From positions 1 through 6,632 of the forward strand of contig JAGXLJ010000069.1 in assembly GCA_018334775.1 (NCBI GenBank): a stretch of 6,632 nucleotides of DNA, in the 5' to 3' direction. Source of the stretch: Halodesulfurarchaeum sp. Lineage in GTDB: Archaea; Halobacteriota; Halobacteria; Halobacteriales; Halobacteriaceae. The first letter of the stretch is position 1, and every line of letters starts with the position of its first letter. The translations under genes and the position numbers were made by a program. Of this stretch, positions 1 to 5,676 are shown piece after piece. A model generated the notes under the pieces. That model was not told the DNA's origin, searched no databases, and worked only from the letters and a program-made list of their open reading frames with translations.

Positions 1-888
1 CCGGTGGGCTACGTCCTCGGCTTGACGGTTCTCACGGGGCCAGCGGGTCGAATCGGCGTGCTCGGCCCGTTCGTCCTGGTCGGGGGCGTGCTCGTGGGCG
101 CGACCCTCGAACGACAGCTCGGGATACAGGGCCTCGAAAGTTTCCTAACTCCCGCACTCCTCCTGAACTCCTGGGACGGGTTGCACGCGAGTAACGCCGG
201 CGTCTATCCCCAGATCGTCGGCTCGATCGTCGTCGTCGGGTTCATGGCGCTTCTCGCCTTCCCCGTCGGCATCAGTGCGGCCGTCTACCTCGAGGAGTAC
301 GCCCCGAAATCGGGCTGGGGCGGTCGGCTGGCCACGCTCCTCGAAGTCAACATCGCAAACCTTGCTGGCGTCCCCTCGGTCGTCTACGGCCTTTTGGGGC
401 TGGCTCTGTTCCGGAACACGTTCGGATTCGGAACCGGAATCGTCGTCTCCGCCTCCGGGACACTTGGACTCCTCATCCTTCCGATCGTGGTTGTCTCCGC
501 ACAGGAGGCGATCCGCTCCGTTCCCGATTCCCTCAGGGAGGCTTCCTACGGCATGGGCGCCAGCCGCTGGCAGACCCTCCGAAACGTCGTCTTTCCCGAG
601 GCGATTCCGGGCATTCTCACGGGGACGATTCTCGCACTGGCCCGAGCGATCGGTGAGACAGCCCCGCTCGTGATTATTGCCGTGGCCACGACGACCTACA
701 CGCCGCCGGAAGGTCTCTTCTCGTCGGCGACCGCGCTCCCGCTCCAGATTTTCGCGGCCAGAAGTAACGTCGATCCGTCGTTCAGACACGGGATTGTTCC
801 GGCGACCGCCGTGGTGTTGTTGGTGCTGATGTTGGTGATGAACGCGACGGCCGTCGCCGTCCGGAACCGGTACGAACAGGATATATGA
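1..888 (+). CDS. pstA: Phosphate ABC transporter permease PstA (5' end outside window)
   Basis: This is an integral membrane permease subunit of the PstSCAB high-affinity phosphate importer; it pairs with PstC to form the channel and docks on PstB. The frame is open at base 1. A GTG at 4 is available but probably not the true start, because the open frame runs off the edge and the visible 294 codons hold the C-terminal permease core. Numbering from that GTG, hydrophobic segments lie near residues 17-35, 69-95, 114-136, 142-165, 202-230 and 262-287. The cytoplasmic EAA loop that contacts the ATPase is clear at 178-203 (REASYGMGASRW...PEAIPG), followed by the family's ARAIGETAPL motif at 213-222. 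The stop TGA (886-888) is 10 nt before pstB. The PstA assignment over PstC rests on its position directly before pstB and on the C-terminal pattern. Confidence 0.93.
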   Translation, partial: PVGYVLGLTVLTGPAGRIGVLGPFVLVGGVLVGATLERQLGIQGLESFLTPALLLNSWDGLHASNAGVYPQIVGSIVVVGFMALLAFPVGISAAVYLEEYAPKSGWGGRLATLLEVNIANLAGVPSVVYGLLGLALFRNTFGFGTGIVVSASGTLGLLILPIVVVSAQEAIRSVPDSLREASYGMGASRWQTLRNVVFPEAIPGILTGTILALARAIGETAPLVIIAVATTTYTPPEGLFSSATALPLQIFAARSNVDPSFRHGIVPATAVVLLVLMLVMNATAVAVRNRYEQDI

Positions 889-898
889 TTGAAGTGAT

Positions 899-1738
899 AT
901 GAGTATGACACAAAACGATTCGCCGACGATAGAAACGACAGTTCGAACCACCGAGGAGCAAGCGACAGACCGCTCCCAGCCGACCGGAAGACCGGTCATC
1001 GAAGCCCGCAACCTGAGTGTTCACTACGGCGACGAACAGGCCCTCCAGAACGTGACAATGAAAATTCCGGACCGACAGGTCACGGCGATTATCGGCCCAT
1101 CTGGCTGTGGGAAATCCACGTTTCTCCGGAGCATCAATCGGATGAACGACCTCGTTGATGCGGCGAGTGTAGACGGTGACCTGCTGCTAGACGGAACGAA
1201 TGTGTACGAGGACGATATCGATCCGGTAGCACTCCGGCGACGTATCGGGATGGTGTTCCAGCACCCGAACCCCTTCCCGAAGAGCATCTACGACAACGTC
1301 GCCTACGGGCTACGAATCCAGGGCAGTACGGACGATCTCGACGAGCGGGTGGAACAGGCACTCAAACGGGCGGCACTCTGGGACGAAGTCAATGATCAAC
1401 TGGAGAAGAGCGCGTTAGCCCTCTCGGGTGGGCAACAACAACGCCTGTGTATCGCCAGAGCGATCGCCGTCGATCCTGAGGTCCTCCTGATGGACGAGCC
1501 AGCATCGGCACTCGACCCGATTGCGACCGCGAAAATCGAGGATCTCATCGCGGAACTCGCCGAGGAGTACACGGTTGTCACCGTTACCCACAACATGCAA
1601 CAGGCCGCACGGATTTCGGATCGAACGGCGGTCTTCCTGACTGGGGGAAAACTCGTCGAGTACGACGACACGGAGACCGTGTTCGAAAATCCGGCACACG
1701 ATCGTGTCGAGGACTACATTACCGGGAAGTTCGGGTGA
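899..1738 (+). CDS. pstB: Phosphate ABC transporter ATP-binding protein PstB
   Basis: This is the cytoplasmic ATPase that powers phosphate import through PstA/PstC. All nucleotide-binding motifs are intact in the 279-residue reading: Walker [10 protein letters not shown] at 66-74, Q-loop Gln121 in VFQHPNPFP (the PNPFP element is typical of PstB), signature LSGGQ at 175-179, Walker B LLMDE at 196-200, D-loop SALD at 203-206 and switch His231. The first 32 or so residues are a polar, poorly conserved extension before the domain begins at [12 protein letters not shown]. Start choice is uncertain by two codons. ATG 899 directly abuts the Shine-Dalgarno-like GTGAT at 894-898, whereas ATG 905 sits 6 nt beyond it, a better spacing; a start at 905 would give 277 residues. 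The stop TGA lies inside the phoU ribosome binding site, so the two genes are probably translationally coupled. Confidence 0.96.
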   Translation: MSMTQNDSPTIETTVRTTEEQATDRSQPTGRPVIEARNLSVHYGDEQALQNVTMKIPDRQVTAIIGPSGCGKSTFLRSINRMNDLVDAASVDGDLLLDGTNVYEDDIDPVALRRRIGMVFQHPNPFPKSIYDNVAYGLRIQGSTDDLDERVEQALKRAALWDEVNDQLEKSALALSGGQQQRLCIARAIAVDPEVLLMDEPASALDPIATAKIEDLIAELAEEYTVVTVTHNMQQAARISDRTAVFLTGGKLVEYDDTETVFENPAHDRVEDYITGKFG

Positions 1739-1739
1739 T
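1734..1739 (+). promoter_or_regulatory. Ribosome binding site of phoU, overlapping the pstB stop
   Basis: GGTGAT is complementary to the archaeal 16S rRNA 3' end and lies 4 nt before ATG 1744. Its TGA is the pstB stop codon, which supports both the phoU start choice and pstB-phoU coupling. Confidence 0.7.
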
Positions 1740-1743
1740 CTCG

Positions 1744-2415
1744 ATGGCACGTGAAACCTTCCAGACGGCATTGGCCGACCTCCGGGCGGCAGTTCTGGAC
1801 ATGGGTGAACTTGTCGTGAAACGACTGAAAACGGCGCTTGCGGCCTTTGAAGCTGACGATGAGGAAACGGCGCGTCGGGTGCTTCAAACTGACGACCAGG
1901 TCAATCAGCGGTATCTCGAACTCGAATCCAGATGTATCGACCTGTTCGCACTGGAACAGCCCGTTGCGAGCGATCTGCGACTCGTCGCGGCCTCCTTTAA
2001 GATCATCACCGACCTCGAACGGGTCGGGGACCTGGCGGCGAACCTGGCCCAATACACGCTCTCTCGGACGGCCATTCTCCCGGCGGTGGGGATTCCCGAG
2101 ATCGGTCGAGAAGCTATCGATATGCTTGAAGACGCGCTTGTGGCCTACGACGACCGCGTCGCGGAGGCCTGTCGGGTCGTCACGTCCCGTGACGACGACC
2201 TTGATGCCAAATGTGAGCAGGCGAGTTCGCAACTCGTTCGGAACCTCATCGAACGGGACCCGATCGCCGCGACCGGAAATCTCGAGACGCTTATCGAGGA
2301 CGTCGAAAGTGTGCTCTTGACGATTCGGGACCTGGAACGAATCGGTGACCACGCAGTCAACGTCGCAGGACGAACGCTGTACGTCCTCGAGGGAGACCCG
2401 GAACTGGTGTACTGA
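1744..2415 (+). CDS. phoU: Phosphate signalling complex accessory protein PhoU
   Basis: PhoU is a cytoplasmic all-helical regulator that represses or modulates the Pst transporter when phosphate is plentiful. The 223 residues match the usual PhoU length and contain two three-helix-bundle repeats, each with the family's metal-binding motif: DLERVGD at 90-96 and DLERIGD at 196-202, the latter followed by HAVNVAGRTLYV. ATG 1744 is preferred over the in-frame GTG at 1735, because GGTGAT (1734-1739) is a good Shine-Dalgarno 4 nt upstream of the ATG and the family N-terminus (ARETFQTALADLR) begins there. The same GGTGAT contains the pstB stop codon, so pstB and phoU are tightly coupled within one transcript. 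Nothing appears broken. Confidence 0.95.
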   Translation: MARETFQTALADLRAAVLDMGELVVKRLKTALAAFEADDEETARRVLQTDDQVNQRYLELESRCIDLFALEQPVASDLRLVAASFKIITDLERVGDLAANLAQYTLSRTAILPAVGIPEIGREAIDMLEDALVAYDDRVAEACRVVTSRDDDLDAKCEQASSQLVRNLIERDPIAATGNLETLIEDVESVLLTIRDLERIGDHAVNVAGRTLYVLEGDPELVY

Positions 2416-2421
2416 AAATGT

Positions 2422-2559
2422 GTGAGGAGCGATGGTCTGGGGAGGATCGATCGAATGAACGCACACGAGGTGGGTCTCGGTTCGAATTGCTCCGCCCGGC
2501 CCCACCCCAGGCAGGCCCCCCGTGGGGTGAGGAGATGGGATCGACGGAAGAACGCACAC
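2422..2559. repeat. Imperfect direct repeat between phoU and the AbrB/PhoU regulator
   Basis: Copy A (2422-2466) and copy B (2527-2559) share three blocks in the same order: GTGAGGAG(C)GATGG or GTGAGGAGATGG, then GATCGA, then GAA(T)GAACGCACAC. Copy B lacks about 10 nt between the first two blocks. Copy A begins 6 nt after the phoU stop; copy B ends 7 nt before the next gene's ATG. This may be a small duplication or a pair of regulator sites; function is unknown. Confidence 0.5.
2500..2529. repeat. GC-rich inverted repeat, possible hairpin
   Basis: CACCCC at 2503-2508 can pair with GGGGTG at 2524-2529; alternatively CCCCAC at 2500-2505 pairs with GTGGGG at 2522-2527. The loop is about 15 nt and no T-run follows, so this is not a convincing terminator. 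It might reduce read-through from phoU. Confidence 0.3.
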
Positions 2560-2566
2560 AGTAAGC

Positions 2567-3655
2567 ATGGAACGGCGACGCATCCAAGAGGTCGGTGGCG
2601 GAACCGTCACCGTGTCACCCCCCGCCCCGTGGGCAAAGGAGCATAACGTTTCGGCGGGCACCGAAGTCCGCTTGTACCCGCACTTCGACGGCTCGCTCGT
2701 ACTCCGGGTGTCCAAGCCCCAAGAACGCGTCTCCGGGACCATCGAACTGGGAGACGAAGATCCCGAGACCGTGGCCGACCTCGTGCAGGCCGCCGTTGGA
2801 ACTGGCTACAAACGAGTTGCGGTAACCGTGACGGAGTCGTTTTCTGCCGCCCACTACCGAGCCGTTCTCGAGGCCGTCGGCGAACTCGCCGGCGTCGGTA
2901 TCGTCGACGAGTCGACGGATCAGCTCGTGATCGCGGAACGGCTGGATACCGGCGAGATCTCGGTTCGACAATCGATGCTTCACCTCCAGTATGGCGTCGA
3001 TTCGATCCACGAACGGACCCTCGGGCTTCTCAAAACCGGCTCGGGAGTCATCGAACCGATCGTCGATCCCAACGAGGAGATCGACCGACGGGTCCGACAG
3101 CTCGACCGGCTCTTTACGCGTGCCTTGAGGATCCCGAAACCATGGACGCGCTCAGCTCATCCCGCACCGATTATACCACTATGTCCGTATCGCCGGCCTT
3201 CTCCAACGGGCGGGGAATCAGCTCCACGAGCTGGCAACCATACTGTCAGGGCTCGATCCGAAGCTCGATGACCGAGACCGATTGCACCCGCTCCTTGAGG
3301 ACGCAGGGTTGGCCATTGGTGACAGTGTCGAAGCCGCCGTAAGCCAGTCCTCGATCGAAACGGCTCGGGCAGTCCTTGCGGAGAGTTCGACTGTCCAAGA
3401 CCGGGTGTCGGAGTTTGGCTCGGAACTGGCGGACGGGACGGGAAAACCATGCAGTGGACAATCCATAGATACGTAAGCAACATCGCCAGGTGTGGCACTC
3501 AGATTGCCACGACTGCCCTCCGAATGAAATTTGCCGATCGAAACGGGAGCGGTCGTCTCATGGGGGCCGAGGGAAGACAAGAAAAACCCAGCCGGGCGTC
3601 TTCAAGTGAGAGCATCATGACCGCACCCCCTCAGGAGGGAGCCGACGATGAGTAA
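2567..3655 (+). pseudogene. Frameshifted AbrB-domain / PhoU-like phosphate uptake regulator
   Basis: The intact ancestor would be a cytoplasmic, probably DNA-binding regulator of phosphate uptake of about 363 residues. Its N-terminus is an AbrB/SpoVT-like swapped-hairpin domain (about residues 1-45: RRRIQEVGGGTVTVSPPAPWAKEH, then the typical VSAGTEVRLYPHFDGSLVLR), followed by a linker domain and a PhoU-like helical region (from about SVRQSMLHLQYGVDS). The reading frame runs from ATG 2567 to LFTRAL near 3126, jumps to another frame for EDPETMDALSSSRTD (3127-3171), jumps again for LYHYVRIAGLLQRAGNQ through ELADGTG (3171-3442), and again for TMQWTIHRYVSNIARCGTQIA to TAA 3653-3655. Each jump equals loss of one base, and the third restores the original frame. 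Without correction, translation ends at 3271 after 234 residues. There is no clear Shine-Dalgarno. It could be a decaying gene or carry assembly errors. Confidence 0.8.
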
Positions 3656-3728
3656 CGGCATGCATACTACCAGGGGATATTCATCCGAGTTTGTGCAGAT
3701 ATCGATACTGGTGCCGAATATTTCTTAG
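3648..3728 (+). CDS. Small 26-codon ORF with strong ribosome binding site; unrecognised, possibly truncated gene
   Basis: ATG 3648 overlaps the last codons and TAA of the upstream regulator and is preceded by AGGAGGGA at 3633-3640, a strong Shine-Dalgarno 7 nt away. This is the arrangement expected of a coupled downstream gene. The product, beginning MSNGMHTTRGYSSEF, ends at TAG 3726-3728 with no recognisable domain. The start, GYSSEF followed by a short hydrophobic VQISILV, is weakly like the extreme N-terminus of a multi-spanning transporter, so it may be the stub of a lost gene. That identity is a guess; equally it could be a small protein or noise. Confidence 0.3.
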   Translation: MSNGMHTTRGYSSEFVQISILVPNIS

Positions 3729-3742
3729 AACCGAAACCGTTA

Positions 3743-3779
3743 CTCAGGGTTTTCGACCAAAAAAACCAGCGAGACTGAG
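3743..3779. terminator. Nested hairpin with A/T runs, probable terminator region
   Basis: CTCAG at 3743-3747 pairs with CTGAG at 3775-3779, and inside it GGTTTT at 3748-3753 pairs with AAAACC at 3762-3767. On the - strand this gives a T7 run (3765-3759) about 70 nt past the HiPIP stop, and a T5 run (3814-3810) lies closer to that gene. Archaeal termination depends mainly on T-runs, so these probably end the HiPIP transcript. The hairpin might also stop + strand read-through from the pst operon. Confidence 0.4.
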
Positions 3780-3832
3780 CACTCCTGAACGTCCCCACCA
3801 GATACCCTGAAAAAGTGCTCTTGATGCGTGCC

Positions 3833-4255
3833 TTACATTGAGCAGGACGCTACATCGTCACCTTCGTAGGGTCCTACGTACAGTGCACACCAATCACAGG
3901 GGTGTATTTTCCCTGCGACCTTGAGACAGGCCCCATAGCCATCTCCGTCTTCATCAGGCACATATTCTTCGCAATTTCCACAATACTGGTCGCCTTCTGG
4001 CGTATGCTGATAATTGACCGCGTCGGCGTCTTTTTGTTGAACGAGGTCCGGGTCTCGCTCCTCCCCTTCGAAAGCAACTGCAGTCGCCTCAACATCTGGT
4101 ACAGTACCGTCGTCCGGATGAGGGACTTCGTGATTTGGCTCCGCTTCCCCGGTATCCCCATTACCGCCACCACTACATCCAGCCAGTGTTGCAATCGCTG
4201 CTGCGCCGGTGTACTTGATGTATGTTCGTCGATTGGTTCGGTTTTCTTGTGACAT
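3833..4255 (-). CDS. Tat lipoprotein with high-potential iron-sulfur protein (HiPIP) motif
   Basis: This is a predicted exported, membrane-anchored electron carrier of 140 residues. The N-terminus has a twin-arginine signal (NRRTYIKY, Arg9-Arg10), a short hydrophobic stretch and a lipobox LAGC with Cys27 as the lipidated residue, as in many haloarchaeal Tat lipoproteins. An acidic linker follows (about 30-85). The C-terminal domain YCGNC...YGACLKVAGKI...DWCALY matches the HiPIP pattern for one [4Fe-4S] cluster, with likely ligands Cys92, Cys95, Cys110 and Cys123 (C-x2-C-x14-C-x12-C). The classical protein has x13 in the last interval. Two extra cysteines, 120 and 138, are not explained by the family. 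ATG 4255 is chosen because the Tat motif follows it and GGTGA lies at 4263-4259. The gene is alone on its strand and less GC-rich than its neighbours, which suggests recent acquisition. The physiological partner is unknown. Confidence 0.82.
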   Translation of the reverse strand: MSQENRTNRRTYIKYTGAAAIATLAGCSGGGNGDTGEAEPNHEVPHPDDGTVPDVEATAVAFEGEERDPDLVQQKDADAVNYQHTPEGDQYCGNCEEYVPDEDGDGYGACLKVAGKIHPCDWCALYVGPYEGDDVASCSM

Positions 4256-4276
4256 ATGTCACCATACACCTAACAC

Positions 4277-4285
4277 TTCAAAAAA
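4277..4285 (-). promoter_or_regulatory. TATA-like element upstream of the HiPIP gene
   Basis: On the - strand TTTTTTGAA is centred 26 nt before ATG 4255, the spacing of an archaeal TATA box to a start of transcription at or near the ATG. The same nonamer precedes thiL at nearly the same distance. The GGTGA at 4263-4259 suggests that a short leader may also be used. Confidence 0.4.
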
Positions 4286-4498
4286 CCTTTTGGGGAGGTG
4301 GTAAGGCTCATGTCGGCAAATACAAGATTTGTTTCTAACCGGAATCACCTTCGAAACGCGATTTCACATCCGATTGTCTCTTGGCCGAATCATCCCGGGT
4401 ACCGTCCACCGCTGTGGTGGTATCCAGCACTCGCGCTTCGGCTTCGGGACCTGCAATGTTCTGGTCGGAAATCGGGAATCGCCGCCGCACGCGACGAT

Positions 4499-4505
4499 GT
4501 TAAAC
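4499..4505 (+). promoter_or_regulatory. TATA-like element for the site-2 protease gene
   Basis: GTTAAAC is centred 27 nt before ATG 4529. No Shine-Dalgarno precedes that ATG, so a leaderless transcript is expected. This supports 4529 as the start. Confidence 0.45.
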
Positions 4506-4528
4506 TTCCGGGCCCCAAACCCACGCTC

Positions 4529-5644
4529 ATGTCGTCGGAGACGCCTGCGGAGTTGCCCTCCCCCGAAGCCTTCCAGTCTGTTTTCCGGGTCTACGAGGTG
4601 CAGCAGGACGAGGATGACACCCATTATTACGGCGACCCGCTGGTCGATCAGCAGCAACTCCTCGAGACGGTCTGGCCGGAGTTCCGAAACGCCGGCTACG
4701 AGGTCAGGCTGGACCGGAAACTCGGGGAGTACGTGCTCATCGCCCAGCCCCGTGAAACTGGGGAAGACGGAATCCCGTGGATGAACATCGTCCTGGCCGT
4801 GGCGACCACCCTCTCGACGCTGTTCGTGGGAGCGCAATGGTATTATGTGCAGAACCCTCTCTCGCTCGAACTCCTGAAAGCGCTCCCGTTCACGCTGGCG
4901 GTGATGGGTGTTCTTGGCACCCACGAACTCGGCCACTACGTCCTGAGCCGCTATCACGACGTCCCTGCATCGTTGCCCTATTTCATCCCCTTCCCGACGA
5001 TCATCGGAACGATGGGCGCTGTCATCCGAATCCGGGGGCGAATACCGGATCGCCGGGCGCTTTTCGATATCGGCGTGGCGGGGCCGCTTGCCGGACTCGT
5101 CGCCACGGTGGTCGTGACCGTCATCGGCCTCACGCTCCCGCCGGTCGCGGTTCCGGATTGGGTGATGGCTGCAGAGTCGACCGTCGAAATCCAGTTCAAC
5201 TACCCCTTGTTGTTGACGGGAATTGCGACGCTGCTTGGCGAACCCCTCTCATACGGGGACCCATCGCTCGTGGTTAATCCGGTCGTGATCGGTGGCTGGG
5301 TGGGGATGTTCATCACGTTCCTAAATCTCATTCCGGTGGGACAACTGGATGGCGGGCACATCCTGCGAGCGATTGCTGGCCCCGCTCAGGAGCGGATCGC
5401 ACCGCTCATTCCACTGTCACTCTTCTCCCTCGCGGCCGGACTCTACCTGTTCACGGACGCCGGCCAAATGGTCGGTGTCTGGATCCTTTGGGGGGTCTTG
5501 ACCATCTTAGCCACCTTCATGGGCTCCGCGGCGCCGATCGCGGAGGGCACACTGGACAGCCGACGTCGGCTGCTTGGAATCTTCACGTTCGTACTCGGAC
5601 TGCTTTGTTTCACTCCGATTCCGATCGAAGTCGCCGGGCTGTAA
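4529..5644 (+). CDS. Site-2 protease family intramembrane metalloprotease (M50)
   Basis: This is a multi-spanning membrane zinc protease of the S2P family, which cuts substrates within the membrane, often in regulated intramembrane proteolysis; its substrate here is unknown. From ATG 4529 the protein has 371 residues. A soluble N-terminal part (about 1-80, beginning SSETPAELPSPEAFQSVFRVYEV) precedes the membrane domain at IPWMNIVLAVATTL. The zinc motif HELGH is at 132-136 in GVLGTHELGHYVLSRYH, followed by the conserved PFPTIIGTMGAVIRIRGRIPDRRALFDIGVAGPLAG region. The second catalytic motif, N-LIPVGQLDGG, is at 266-276 with Asp274 as the third zinc ligand. More hydrophobic segments fill the C-terminus. 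The start is supported by the acidic haloarchaeal N-terminus and the TATA-like element at 4499. An in-frame ATG at 4310 with a strong Shine-Dalgarno would add 73 residues. Confidence 0.92.
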   Translation: MSSETPAELPSPEAFQSVFRVYEVQQDEDDTHYYGDPLVDQQQLLETVWPEFRNAGYEVRLDRKLGEYVLIAQPRETGEDGIPWMNIVLAVATTLSTLFVGAQWYYVQNPLSLELLKALPFTLAVMGVLGTHELGHYVLSRYHDVPASLPYFIPFPTIIGTMGAVIRIRGRIPDRRALFDIGVAGPLAGLVATVVVTVIGLTLPPVAVPDWVMAAESTVEIQFNYPLLLTGIATLLGEPLSYGDPSLVVNPVVIGGWVGMFITFLNLIPVGQLDGGHILRAIAGPAQERIAPLIPLSLFSLAAGLYLFTDAGQMVGVWILWGVLTILATFMGSAAPIAEGTLDSRRRLLGIFTFVLGLLCFTPIPIEVAGL

Positions 5645-5649
5645 CACGA

Positions 5650-5668
5650 ACTGGTTGGCTGACCCAGT
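5650..5668. terminator. Short hairpin between convergent genes
   Basis: ACTGG at 5650-5654 can pair with CCAGT at 5664-5668, just after the protease stop and before the thiL stop, in a 32-nt convergent gap. There is no T-run on either strand, so this is only a weak candidate for a shared terminator. Confidence 0.2.
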
Positions 5669-5676
5669 CGAACCGA

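Larger units (their letters stand above)
4256..4528. other. Intergenic segment between the HiPIP and protease genes; no recognised gene
   Basis: This 273-nt gap starts AT-rich. It contains a near-perfect Shine-Dalgarno, GGAGGTG at 4294-4300, 9 nt before ATG 4310, and that ATG is in frame with the downstream protease. The intervening 73 codons give a basic, Trp/His/Arg-rich peptide that is unlike a haloarchaeal protein and matches no family I recognise. A short inverted repeat CCACC/GGTGG lies at 4406-4420. No RNA gene is apparent. Confidence 0.5.

Noticed and set aside
145..1011. Long - strand ORF opposite pstA/pstB
   Set aside because: It is an antisense shadow: low-complexity Arg/Gly/Asp-rich product, no motif, while the + strand encodes clear PstA and PstB.
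2471..2500. GGTTCGAATTGC resembling a tRNA T-arm
   Set aside because: The bases flanking TTCGAAT do not pair to form a T-stem, and no acceptor, D or anticodon arm can be laid out around it.
1714..2742. 342-codon - strand ORF opposite phoU and the regulator
   Set aside because: Antisense shadow of well-supported phoU; no domain recognisable and it overlaps two genes and their spacer.
3142..3342. Separate small ORF MDALSSS... as a gene of its own
   Set aside because: Its first residues are a middle segment of the frameshifted regulator, and after about 3171 its frame no longer resembles the family.
3120..3450. Programmed ribosomal frameshifting in the regulator
   Set aside because: It would need three separate -1 slips within about 320 nt, with no slippery heptamer plus structure seen at the first two sites; mutation or sequence error is simpler.
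3282..3476. ORF beginning MHPLLEDAG as a separate gene
   Set aside because: It is the continuation of the PhoU-like helices of the same broken regulator, not an independent start.
3902..4252. 116-codon + strand ORF opposite the HiPIP gene
   Set aside because: The - strand frame has a Tat signal, lipobox and spaced cysteines; the + strand product has no motif and is a shadow.
4364..4957. 197-codon - strand ORF across the protease start
   Set aside because: Antisense to the well-supported protease; composition is that of a shadow frame and no motif is visible.
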